From: Ignavibacteria bacterium
GTDB lineage: Bacteria > Bacteroidota > Ignavibacteria > Kapaibacteriales > UBA4661
Length of the DNA stretch: 11,632 bases
Assembly: GCA_013298375.1 (NCBI GenBank)
Contig: JAAFHM010000114.1
Location: forward strand, 1 to 11,632
Reading direction: 5' to 3'
Each line of letters starts with the position of its first letter. The stretch's first letter is position 1. The notes beneath the pieces are model-generated. The model was not told the origin of the DNA. It worked only from the letters and a program-made list of their open reading frames with translations, and ran no database searches. The position numbers and the translations under genes are program-made. Positions 1 to 6,451 of this stretch are shown here, in pieces.

Positions 1-2145
1 GCTGAAATCCCTGTAAACTGGTGCGAACAGCTTGGAACAGTGCTTGCGAACGAGGAAGTAGATGAATGGACAAGCAAAGGCTACACCGTCGAGCGTCGCC
101 CCATGCGCCAGTGGATGCTCCGCATTACGGCTTACGCAGAGCGTTTGCTGAATGATTTGGCACTTGTGGAATGGCCCCAATCCACGATGGAAATGCAGAA
201 ACATTGGATTGGAAAATCAGAAGGCGCGGATATCCATTTTCCGATATTCCAAGATGAACATATTAAGAAACGTTTTAAGCACATTGATACCGTCAAAGCC
301 CTTAATGAGGAGGAGAATAAACTTACTGGAATAGATGCTACCCCCATGTATGATGAAAACTATTCAAGAATCATTAACACCTTAAAAATCAAAGGTATAA
401 CAGTTTATACAACGCGCCCAGATACAATTTTTGGCGTGTCCTACGTTGTTCTTGCACCAGAACATCCTCTTGTAGACTTTATCACAACTGACGCACAGCG
501 TACCGCCGTCGAAGACTACAAACGCGCCGTTGCCCTCAAAAGCGACCTTGAGCGTACCGAGCTTGCAAAGGAAAAATCTGGCGTATGGACGGGCGCATTC
601 GTGCTGAATCCTGCGAACGGCGAAAAAGTCCCCGTTTGGATTGCCGATTACGTCTTGGCGCACTACGGCACGGGTTCAGTAATGGGTGTTCCCTGCGGCG
701 ATGTGCGTGATTTCGCCTTTGCAACGAAATTCGGCTTACCAATTCCGATTGTCCTCAAGCCCGCAGACGGCACGGAATGGGACTTCACGAAGGATGGCTA
801 CGATGATTACGATAATGCGATTGCTATTAATTCCAAAAACGACAACGTTTCGCTAGACGGCATGGAATCAAATAAGGCGAAAAAATGGATGACAATGTGG
901 CTTGCCAGCGAAGGCTTGGGCAAGTTGAAAGTACAGTATAAACTGCGCGATTGGCTCTTCTCGCGGCAGCGTTACTGGGGCGAACCCGTTCCCATCTTGT
1001 TCTTCGAGGACGGCACACGCCGCTCGTTGGAACTGGATGAACTTCCCTTGCAACTACCCGACGTTAGCGACTTCCAGCCCGCCGGAACAGGTGAATCGCC
1101 GCTTGCAAAGGTGGAATCGTGGGTGAATTTTACCGACAAAAAAACAGGCAAAAAAGCCCGCTACGAAACCAACACCATGCCGCAATGGGCGGGTTCGTGC
1201 TGGTACTATTTGCGGTTCATAGACCCCAGCAATGATGCGGTGTTTGTGGATTCTAAGCAGGAAAGATACTGGATGGGTGCTGGCGACAATGGTGGTGTAG
1301 ATTTGTACATGGGCGGCGCGGAACACGCCGTGCTGCACCTCTTGTACTCACGCTTCTGGCACAAAGTCTTGTTTGATTACGGCTACGTCTCCACTCCGGA
1401 GCCGTTCAAAAAGCTGTTTCATCAAGGTTTGATTTTGGGTGAAGATTCGGTAAAAATGTCGAAATCGCGTGGAAACGTGGTCAATCCTGACGATGTTATC
1501 AAGGAATACGGCGCAGACGCGCTGCGTGTGTTCGAGATGTTCATGGGACCACTCGAAGCCGCAAAACCTTGGGCAACAAAAGGCGTGGAGGGCGTTTCAC
1601 GGTTTTTGAGCCGCTCGTACCGCATGATTGTCGATGAAGAAACGGGTAAATGCTCACCAAGCGTCAAAGACGCAGAACTGACGAAAGAGCAAGCATTCAT
1701 TCTCCATTCTACAATAAAAAAGATTGGTGAAGATATTGAAAACCTCAGTTTCAATACTGCCGTTTCGCAGATGATGATTTTTGTGAATGAGTTCTTCAAG
1801 CTAGACGTAAAGCCACGCGCAGCGATGGAAGCATTTGTGCTGTGTCTCGCGCCGTTTGCACCGCACTTGGGCGAAGAGCTGTGGCAAATCTTGGGACATA
1901 CCGAATCGGTTGCAACCGTTGCATTTCCTCAGTTCGACGCATCGAAATTGGTACAGGACGAAATCGAAATTGTCTTGCAAGTGAGCAGCAAAGTTCGCGC
2001 AAAAATCATCGTTCCGGCGAATGCGGACGCTGCAACACTAGAGAAAATCGCCCTTCAAGACCCAACCGTACAAAAATACTTGGATGGCAAAACGCCGAAA
2101 AAGGTGATTGCTGTGCCGGGGAAATTGGTGAATTTTATTGTGTAA
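1..2145 (+). CDS. leuS: Leucyl-tRNA synthetase, 5' end missing
   Basis: Class Ia synthetase that charges tRNA-Leu in the cytoplasm. The reading frame is open from base 1, so the start and the HIGH motif lie upstream; 714 residues are visible of a family usually about 800-900 long. The CP1 editing domain is recognisable: the threonine-rich TTRPDTIFG (nt 409-435) and GTGSVMGVP followed by GDVRD (nt 667-711). Downstream are SRQRYWGEP, then the catalytic-loop KMSKS at nt 1453-1467 (GEDSVKMSKSRGN), the anticodon-binding helical domain, and the C-terminal domain ending in KVRAKI and DGKTPKKVI. Two oddities: an AT-richer stretch of about 45 codons (nt 250-390) before the threonine-rich motif that E. 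coli LeuRS lacks, and Gly where most LeuRS have the His of the HDxRD motif. The next gene starts 17 bases after the stop, so the two are probably co-transcribed. Identity is secure. Confidence 0.97.
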   Translation, partial: AEIPVNWCEQLGTVLANEEVDEWTSKGYTVERRPMRQWMLRITAYAERLLNDLALVEWPQSTMEMQKHWIGKSEGADIHFPIFQDEHIKKRFKHIDTVKALNEEENKLTGIDATPMYDENYSRIINTLKIKGITVYTTRPDTIFGVSYVVLAPEHPLVDFITTDAQRTAVEDYKRAVALKSDLERTELAKEKSGVWTGAFVLNPANGEKVPVWIADYVLAHYGTGSVMGVPCGDVRDFAFATKFGLPIPIVLKPADGTEWDFTKDGYDDYDNAIAINSKNDNVSLDGMESNKAKKWMTMWLASEGLGKLKVQYKLRDWLFSRQRYWGEPVPILFFEDGTRRSLELDELPLQLPDVSDFQPAGTGESPLAKVESWVNFTDKKTGKKARYETNTMPQWAGSCWYYLRFIDPSNDAVFVDSKQERYWMGAGDNGGVDLYMGGAEHAVLHLLYSRFWHKVLFDYGYVSTPEPFKKLFHQGLILGEDSVKMSKSRGNVVNPDDVIKEYGADALRVFEMFMGPLEAAKPWATKGVEGVSRFLSRSYRMIVDEETGKCSPSVKDAELTKEQAFILHSTIKKIGEDIENLSFNTAVSQMMIFVNEFFKLDVKPRAAMEAFVLCLAPFAPHLGEELWQILGHTESVATVAFPQFDASKLVQDEIEIVLQVSSKVRAKIIVPANADAATLEKIALQDPTVQKYLDGKTPKKVIAVPGKLVNFIV

Positions 2146-2162
2146 TTTTTTTGGAGAAGGTG

Positions 2163-2954
2163 ATGACTCATCCTCATACACTGAGTGAATCAAATGTTTC
2201 ACTGCTTGAGCAATTACGAGATGCAGTTCTGCCAGAACGTGAGCATTTGAGCAAGGAAGAGAAAGCATTACGGAAACAATTCCGCAAATCAATGCGTGTT
2301 CTGCGGAATGAACTCAAAGAAAATCTACCGTTTCACGTTACCTACAAGCGTGTGCAGGAGGAGCTTTGGCTGATTCGATTGCTCATCTTGAAAATGATGT
2401 CCAAGGAAGAAAAGAGCCTTAGCGATATATTAGAAACAAGCCTTACGCTGTTTCTTGAGTACCCGGAACCGCTTGCCCGTGAGCTTTGCAAGCATCTCCA
2501 CCGCACTGTGCTCGTAACTATTGCGTTTGCAAAGTTGTTTGAAGAAAAGAGTGGCGACAGGCTTGCCTCTACTGCCACGAGTATTCCTAAAATACCCCTC
2601 CATGAGTATTTTGCTCTCATCCAAGCCAGTGTTCCGTTTGCGAAGGACTTGATTGAGAACGTTCATTCATCACTTGCTCTGGATATGTGTGTGTTCGCGC
2701 TTTTCATTCTTTTTGAGGAGCGCAAAATTCGCATTTCAGAAGTACGGATGCAAGAATTGGTGCGCTATGCACATCTGCAAAGTGCGGAATATGAACGCCT
2801 AATGCGGAAGATTTTTGGAGTCCGTTTGCCTTCAACAGAGGCTGAACAACAGGAGTGGCGGGGCTTTGTACGTCGTACTTCAGGTATGTTTTCGGATGTA
2901 GATTTGCAACGCCCCGAACAGCGTCTGTGGACAAAGCGAGAGGAGATGTGGTAA
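2163..2954 (+). CDS. Helical protein of unknown family, possible partner of the VapC toxin
   Basis: I do not recognise this 263-residue protein. The ATG at 2163 follows a good ribosome binding site (GGAGAAGG at 2153-2160); the frame is open further upstream but overlaps leuS. Composition suggests a soluble, almost wholly helical protein: a charged, basic stretch near residues 28-50 (KEEKALRKQFRKSMR), no signal peptide and no convincing membrane segment, although about 170-190 is hydrophobic. No DNA-binding AbrB, MetJ/Arc or Phd fold can be seen. The last 20 residues (RPEQRLWTKREEMW at the end) are charged and end in an aromatic, loosely like the toxin-wrapping tails of VapB antitoxins. The stop codon TAA shares its last base with the ATG of the downstream PIN gene, so translation is probably coupled. 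An antitoxin role is inferred from position and tail only; the protein is about three times the usual VapB length. Confidence 0.75.
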   Translation: MTHPHTLSESNVSLLEQLRDAVLPEREHLSKEEKALRKQFRKSMRVLRNELKENLPFHVTYKRVQEELWLIRLLILKMMSKEEKSLSDILETSLTLFLEYPEPLARELCKHLHRTVLVTIAFAKLFEEKSGDRLASTATSIPKIPLHEYFALIQASVPFAKDLIENVHSSLALDMCVFALFILFEERKIRISEVRMQELVRYAHLQSAEYERLMRKIFGVRLPSTEAEQQEWRGFVRRTSGMFSDVDLQRPEQRLWTKREEMW

Positions 2955-3382
2955 TGGTTCTTCTCGACACAAATGCGTGTATTGCCTATATGCGTGGTTC
3001 ATCGGCGTTGACAGAGAAGTGCCTTACACTTCGGAGTAGAGATATTTATCTCTGCTCCATTGTCCAAGCGGAACTCTGGCATGGCATTTACGCTGCTGTG
3101 AACTCTTTCGATCGCAGAATGCCTCAAGTGCAGGAATTTTTTGCAAAATTTCCTATTCTTCCCTTTGATGAGCAAGCCGCTCAGGAATACGGTAAAATCA
3201 AGGCTTTGGTCGAACCGCTTGAAAAAAAATGGAAGCGGCAAGGGCAGAAATTCAAAGCTATCGGCGATAATGATATTCTTATCGCCGCCATAGCTTGTTC
3301 ACGTGATTTTGTGCTGGTTTCGCGGGATTCAGATTTTGACCGTATTTCCAATCTGAGGCGTGAAAATTGGGAAGAAGATTGA
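2954..3382 (+). CDS. vapC: VapC-family PIN-domain ribonuclease toxin
   Basis: A 142-residue PIN-domain protein, the usual length for VapC toxins, which are Mg-dependent RNases cutting tRNA or rRNA until bound by an antitoxin. It opens with VLLDTNACIAY (acidic residue D5) and has AELWHGI (E40), GDNDILIAA (D105 and D107) and SRDSDFDRI (D125, D127) before a closing ENW, so all the acidic positions that coordinate metal in PIN nucleases are present. The ATG is taken at 2954 because the D-T-N strand must sit at the N-terminus; the frame runs open upstream but there it overlaps the preceding gene. Its start overlaps the preceding stop (TAATG), typical of toxin-antitoxin pairs read in the order antitoxin-toxin. 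The usual small VapB is absent; the upstream 263-residue protein sits in its place. The exact RNA target cannot be told. Confidence 0.88.
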   Translation: MVLLDTNACIAYMRGSSALTEKCLTLRSRDIYLCSIVQAELWHGIYAAVNSFDRRMPQVQEFFAKFPILPFDEQAAQEYGKIKALVEPLEKKWKRQGQKFKAIGDNDILIAAIACSRDFVLVSRDSDFDRISNLRRENWEED

Positions 3383-3433
3383 TACCCAGAAATGTGTGAA
3401 GAGCATAACACCTTGAGAAACGTGATGAATGCG

Positions 3434-3568
3434 TAGGGCAATCGCATGAAAATTTCAAACCCGCACCAAATCAGCATTCTAATATCGTCAGTATTTGTCG
3501 TTCAACGTGTAGAGACAAGGCAATGCCTTGTCTCTACGGCATAGATTTTTTTTCATGCGATTGCCCTA
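3434..3568. mobile_element. MITE-like element with 19-bp terminal inverted repeats
   Basis: A 135-bp stretch bounded by perfect inverted repeats: TAGGGCAATCGCATGAAAA at 3434-3452 and its exact reverse complement at 3550-3568. Directly outside both ends is the same 10-mer GATGAATGCG (3424-3433 and 3569-3578), a perfect target-site duplication. The inside has no transposase, only a strong palindrome (3509-3537) and a 32-codon open frame starting inside the left repeat, which I do not take for a gene. This is a non-autonomous miniature element that needs a transposase supplied elsewhere. A 10-bp duplication fits some IS4-type elements (IS231-like), but the family assignment is inference. It fills much of the gap between the VapC gene and the convergent gene at 3698. 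Confidence 0.85.
3509..3537. repeat. 29-bp palindrome inside the MITE
   Basis: Arms GTAGAGACAAGGCA (3509-3522) and TGCCTTGTCTCTAC (3524-3537) are perfectly complementary around a single A. As RNA this folds into a strong hairpin on either strand. It is off-centre in the element and not part of its terminal repeats, so it may be a separate small palindromic repeat that landed in the MITE. GTAGAGAC...GTCTCTAC palindromes occur dispersed in several bacterial genomes, cyanobacteria among them, as I recall. Confidence 0.8.
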
Positions 3569-3578
3569 GATGAATGCG

Positions 3579-3697
3579 CCAGTCCTTTGCATCTGACCAA
3601 TATTATTTTCAGTGGCAGTAGCAAACTGGGCGCAAACACTGGCGGAATGCCTAAAGGACGGGAAGATACAGACCGAATCGGTTAGGCGCAAGATACC
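3579..3697. other. Intergenic tail between MITE and convergent gene, no feature seen
   Basis: Together with 3383-3433 this is what remains of the gap once the MITE is removed. Joining the two flanks gives no open frame beyond about 43 codons. I see no hairpin with a T-run, so the convergent transcripts ending here have no obvious intrinsic terminator apart from the MITE's own palindromes. Confidence 0.5.
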
Positions 3698-4414
3698 TCA
3701 AGAATACAAATGCCGCAAAAGCCGCCGCTTGGCAACAGGCAGAATCGTTTCGTGGAAAGGAAATTCCAAATCCGTTGCAAATGCGTAGGTAGCGGGGTTG
3801 GGCAAGGTCGGATACTCTTGCACCAACTCAAGTTTAATGCTTTGAATGGGCTGCATGATTGAGCCTTGACGCAAGGATTTCACGAAGGAGGTTTTCAAAC
3901 TGCGATAGCGCTCTTCGGCACTGGTAAAAATCGAAACTTCGTAGCGAATGACGTGCAGCGCCGAACTTGCATTGTCGGGAATAAACATATACCCTTCTTC
4001 CAGATATGTGGGCAAAATACCAACCACTTCCAACGACAAATTTTCTTCGACAAACTCAAACATCGTTTTGCCTTCTTCGATAGCATCCTGAATAAGCGGC
4101 AAAGCCCAGAGAATCAACTCTTGAATCTGCTCAAAATCATCGTCGTTGATGGGCGTTTCCTCGTAAATAACTTTGCGCTCTTTCAGATTGAGGTCTTTGA
4201 TGCTGCGATGCGCCTTGGCGCGGAGGTTGTCGGCGCTTTGGGTGATGGATTGCAACGAACCGAACAGTTCAATCAGTGTGCTGAGGTCGGGAAATATGCG
4301 GTTATGGTGAAAATTGGTGCGAATGGTTTTTAGACCGTTCAAAACCTCGAACCGTGTTCGCTCGGAATCATGGACAGCACCAATAAACGTGCTGATGGAA
4401 AGTGCAGGAAGCAT
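3698..4414 (-). CDS. Conserved-looking protein of unknown function, 238 aa
   Basis: I do not recognise the family. The start at 4414 is chosen because GGGAG lies 7 bases before the ATG; the frame also offers an ATG at 4465 that would add 17 mostly hydrophobic residues, with only a purine-rich run directly before it. From 4414 the protein begins MLPALSISTFIGAVHDSERT, is 238 residues long, acidic and helical in its first half (a TLIELFGSLQSI helix and a DDDFEQIQELILWALPLIQDA helix), with no signal peptide, membrane segment or catalytic motif that I can see. The C-terminal half is richer in aromatic and beta-favouring residues and includes LVQEYPTLPNPATYAFATD near the end. It lies 85 bases after ilvA on the same strand and could be read through from it. 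The length, clean frame and good ribosome site support a real gene; no function is proposed. Confidence 0.75.
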   Translation of the reverse strand: MLPALSISTFIGAVHDSERTRFEVLNGLKTIRTNFHHNRIFPDLSTLIELFGSLQSITQSADNLRAKAHRSIKDLNLKERKVIYEETPINDDDFEQIQELILWALPLIQDAIEEGKTMFEFVEENLSLEVVGILPTYLEEGYMFIPDNASSALHVIRYEVSIFTSAEERYRSLKTSFVKSLRQGSIMQPIQSIKLELVQEYPTLPNPATYAFATDLEFPFHETILPVAKRRLLRHLYS

Positions 4415-4498
4415 AGTGTTTCTCCCAACGATAGTGAAAAAACAAAGCGAAATAACGATAGTCATCTTCTTCTCTGACGCGCATCGAACGAAGAAGGA

Positions 4499-5773
4499 TT
4501 ACACAACATATTGCAGCAAATCCGGGCGATCGTTCAAATATTCGTAGGTGATATTGCGTGCTTTCATGCGTTCAATCAGCGCATCAAAATCCTCTCGACG
4601 TTGCAATTCCAAGCCAACAACCGCCGGACCACGTTCACGGCTGGTTTTCTTGGAGTATTGGAAATACGAAATATCGTCCGTCGCGCCCAAAACTTCCGAT
4701 AAAAACTCACGCAATGCGCCCGCACGTTGCGGGAAACGGACAATAAAGTAGTGTTTAAGCCCTTCGTAGAGCATAGAGCGCTCCTTGATTTCTTCGGTGC
4801 GCGTAATGTCATTGTTGCTGCCACTGACGATACAAACCACATTTTTGCCGCGAATTTCCTCGCGGTAATGCTCCAAAGCCGCAATAGAAAGCGCTCCGGC
4901 GGGTTCGACGACAATAGCCTCTTCGTTATACAACCGCAAAATGCGCCCACAGATTTGACCTTCCGGCACAAGCACGACATCATCCAAAAACTCTTGGCAA
5001 ATGGCAAAGGTCAAATCGCCGACACGCTTGACGGCAGCACCATCCACGAACTTATCAATCTTCTCCAACGTCGTGTTTACGCCATTTTTGCGAGATTCGT
5101 ACATTGCCGGAGCGCCAAGCGGCTCTACGCCTATCAATTTCGTGCGCGGACTGAGCGTTTTGAAAATACTCGAAACACCTGCCGACAAGCCGCCACCGCC
5201 GACGGGAATAAACAGATAATCAATCGGCTCGGTAGCATCGTCCAATATCTCCAAGCCAACCGTTGCTTGCCCTTCAATCACTTTTGGGTCATCAAAAGGA
5301 TGAATAAAGGTTTTGCCGTTTTGAGTGCAATCCGCGACGGCTTCTTTATAGGCATCATCGAAGGTGTCGCCTGTCAAAACCACTTCTACAAATTCTTTGC
5401 CAAACATTTTTACTTGGCGAACCTTCTGGTTTGGCGTGGGTGCGGGCATAAAAATTTTGCCATGAATACGCAATTTTTGACAAGAAAGCGCCACTCCTTG
5501 TGCGTGATTTCCCGCCGAAGCGCAGACCACGCCTCGTGAGCGCTCATCATCGGAAAGGCTGGAAATCTTGTTGTACGCACCGCGAATTTTATAGGAACGT
5601 ACAATTTGGAGGTCTTCGCGCTTGAGAAAAATATTCGCATGAAATTCTTCGGAAAGATTAGCATTCTGCTCAAGCGGTGTTTGCCGCGCAACGCCGCGCA
5701 TGGCGAGTTCTGCGGCTTTGACGGCTTCCAGACGAGGGATGAAAATTTCGTTGGTTGTTGCAGTGAGATTCAT
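4499..5773 (-). CDS. ilvA: Threonine dehydratase (threonine ammonia-lyase), biosynthetic short form
   Basis: PLP enzyme converting threonine to 2-oxobutanoate and ammonia, the first committed step of isoleucine synthesis. The 424 residues match the short IlvA type of Bacillus and Corynebacterium (about 420-435) rather than the long E. coli form. Visible motifs: the PLP lysine in SYKIRGAYNK (K62), SAGNHAQGVA (86-95), the phosphate-binding GGGGLSAG loop (192-199) and SGSNND (317-322). The last 90 residues (from about 336) are a single ACT-like regulatory domain, containing HYFIVRFPQRAGALREFL, where isoleucine would be expected to act. The ATG at 5773 fits the family N-terminus, although no clear Shine-Dalgarno precedes it (TTACACGA-ATG). 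Upstream on the same strand lie a MITE, broken hicA, hicB and leuA, so any ancestral transcription from that side is now interrupted. No promoter stands out in the 60 bases before the start. Confidence 0.96.
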   Translation of the reverse strand: MNLTATTNEIFIPRLEAVKAAELAMRGVARQTPLEQNANLSEEFHANIFLKREDLQIVRSYKIRGAYNKISSLSDDERSRGVVCASAGNHAQGVALSCQKLRIHGKIFMPAPTPNQKVRQVKMFGKEFVEVVLTGDTFDDAYKEAVADCTQNGKTFIHPFDDPKVIEGQATVGLEILDDATEPIDYLFIPVGGGGLSAGVSSIFKTLSPRTKLIGVEPLGAPAMYESRKNGVNTTLEKIDKFVDGAAVKRVGDLTFAICQEFLDDVVLVPEGQICGRILRLYNEEAIVVEPAGALSIAALEHYREEIRGKNVVCIVSGSNNDITRTEEIKERSMLYEGLKHYFIVRFPQRAGALREFLSEVLGATDDISYFQYSKKTSRERGPAVVGLELQRREDFDALIERMKARNITYEYLNDRPDLLQYVV

Positions 5774-5838
5774 TCGTGTAAGATTTTGTAAGAGTTGATT
5801 TTACGGGGTATAGAAAAGGTTTTTGTCCAAGCCGGATT

Positions 5839-6005
5839 GTAACTGGTTAGGTATGTCTTTCCGTCCTACACTTTCCTAAGCGTAGAACGGGTTTCCCGGA
5901 ACAATAATCATAAAATATGCGACGTAAATTATTATCGGAAAACCCGTGCGACGGCAGCGTTTTTGCGGATTTCAGCCGTCGGACGGGAAAGACCTGACCA
6001 GTTAC
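5839..6005. mobile_element. IS66-type MITE inserted at hicA
   Basis: A 167-bp element. Its ends are inverted: GTAACTGGTTAGG from 5839 and, read on the other strand, GTAACTGGTCAGG from 6005; similarity continues inward with small gaps (TCTTTCC, GTCC). Both sides carry the same 8-mer GCCGGATT (5831-5838 and 6006-6013), a perfect target duplication. GTAA termini with 8-bp duplications are the hallmarks of the IS66 family, so this is likely a non-autonomous IS66 relative. No transposase is encoded. A large imperfect internal palindrome spans 5887-5947 (ACGGGTTT...AAACCCGT outer bases). The element lies between the hicA fragment and ilvA. Confidence 0.85.
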
Positions 6006-6095
6006 GCCGGATTGCCGAATTCTCACTTCTTCAAAACCATGCAGCGCCAACAATGCGCAACATTCGATTCCTGATAAAATTCTTAGCTTAGGCAA
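6006..6095 (-). pseudogene. hicA: Truncated HicA toxin, N-terminal 30 codons only
   Basis: HicA is a small (60-90 aa) mRNA interferase with a double-stranded-RNA-binding-like fold. Here the frame starts MPKLRILSG, then E...LALHGFEEVRIRQSG, which is the standard HicA opening, reaching residue 30. The family continues with a Ser-His pair carrying the catalytic histidine; instead the MITE begins, and the frame runs on through it as nonsense to a stop at 5847. Beyond the MITE the expected C-terminal half is also missing: reading on gives LDKNLFYTP and a stop. So the toxin is dead. The start is a TTG at 6095 with GGAGG 6 bases before it, overlapping the hicB stop by 8 bases, so translation of the intact pair was coupled. 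The order antitoxin-toxin is one of the two seen in this family. Confidence 0.78.
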
Positions 6096-6312
6096 ACTCA
6101 GCCTCCATGCGAGTCACATACACTTCTTCTCGCAAACGCTCGGCGATTTCTGCTTCCGAAGCATATTCCAAAAATAATTCGACTGCTTCACGAAGATTAT
6201 GCCGCGCTTCTTCGATAGTTTGCCTTTGAGATGCGACATCCAATTCAGGGCAAAGAGCCGCAAAACCGTCGCCTTCGCGCCCAATAATTGCAGTAAAAGG
6301 AAATGTTTTCAT
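6088..6312 (-). CDS. hicB: HicB-family antitoxin, now without toxin
   Basis: A 74-residue protein of the HicB/UPF0150 partial RNase-H-like fold. It shows the typical pattern: a first strand MKTFPFTAIIGREGDGFAA, then CPELDVASQRQTIEEA and a helix REAVELFLEYA. The start is set at the ATG at 6312 because the family begins there and because the open frame further upstream runs into the leuA terminator. No clear Shine-Dalgarno is visible. There is no ribbon-helix-helix or helix-turn-helix tail, so this is the short, single-domain form; it would normally mask HicA and, with or without it, may bind the operator weakly. Its partner is truncated, leaving HicB an orphan. The gene lies between leuA and ilvA on the same strand, separated from leuA by a terminator. 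Confidence 0.85.
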   Translation of the reverse strand: MKTFPFTAIIGREGDGFAALCPELDVASQRQTIEEARHNLREAVELFLEYASEAEIAERLREEVYVTRMEAEFA

Positions 6313-6392
6313 AGCGTTTGATAGGCTTTTGCGTACGGTGAATGATACAAAAAAGAAAATAGCAAATTCTTCGACACAAAACCAGAATACAG

Positions 6393-6435
6393 AAAAAAAA
6401 TCCCCGATGCACCGCATAAAATGGCGCATCGGGGA
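6393..6435 (-). terminator. Intrinsic terminator of leuA
   Basis: Read on the minus strand: TCCCCGATGC, a 15-base loop, GCATCGGGGA, then eight T. The 10-bp stem is perfect (6401-6410 with 6426-6435). It begins 16 bases after the leuA stop. A shorter T5 on the other side gives weak bidirectional potential. It separates leuA from hicB. Confidence 0.92.
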
Positions 6436-6451
6436 AATTTTTACAAAAAAT

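Noticed and set aside
3402..3681. Plus-strand frame across the MITE empty site giving LTNIIFSGSSKLGANTGG
   Set aside because: Joining the flanks gives only about 43 codons with a stop just before, and no family is recognised.
4727..5539. 270-codon plus-strand frame
   Set aside because: It lies wholly antisense inside ilvA, whose protein motifs are clear; it is a shadow frame.
6088..6429. Longer 113-residue version of hicB with a hydrophobic head
   Set aside because: The extra 39 residues are encoded by the leuA terminator and its T-run; HicB proteins start at the internal ATG.
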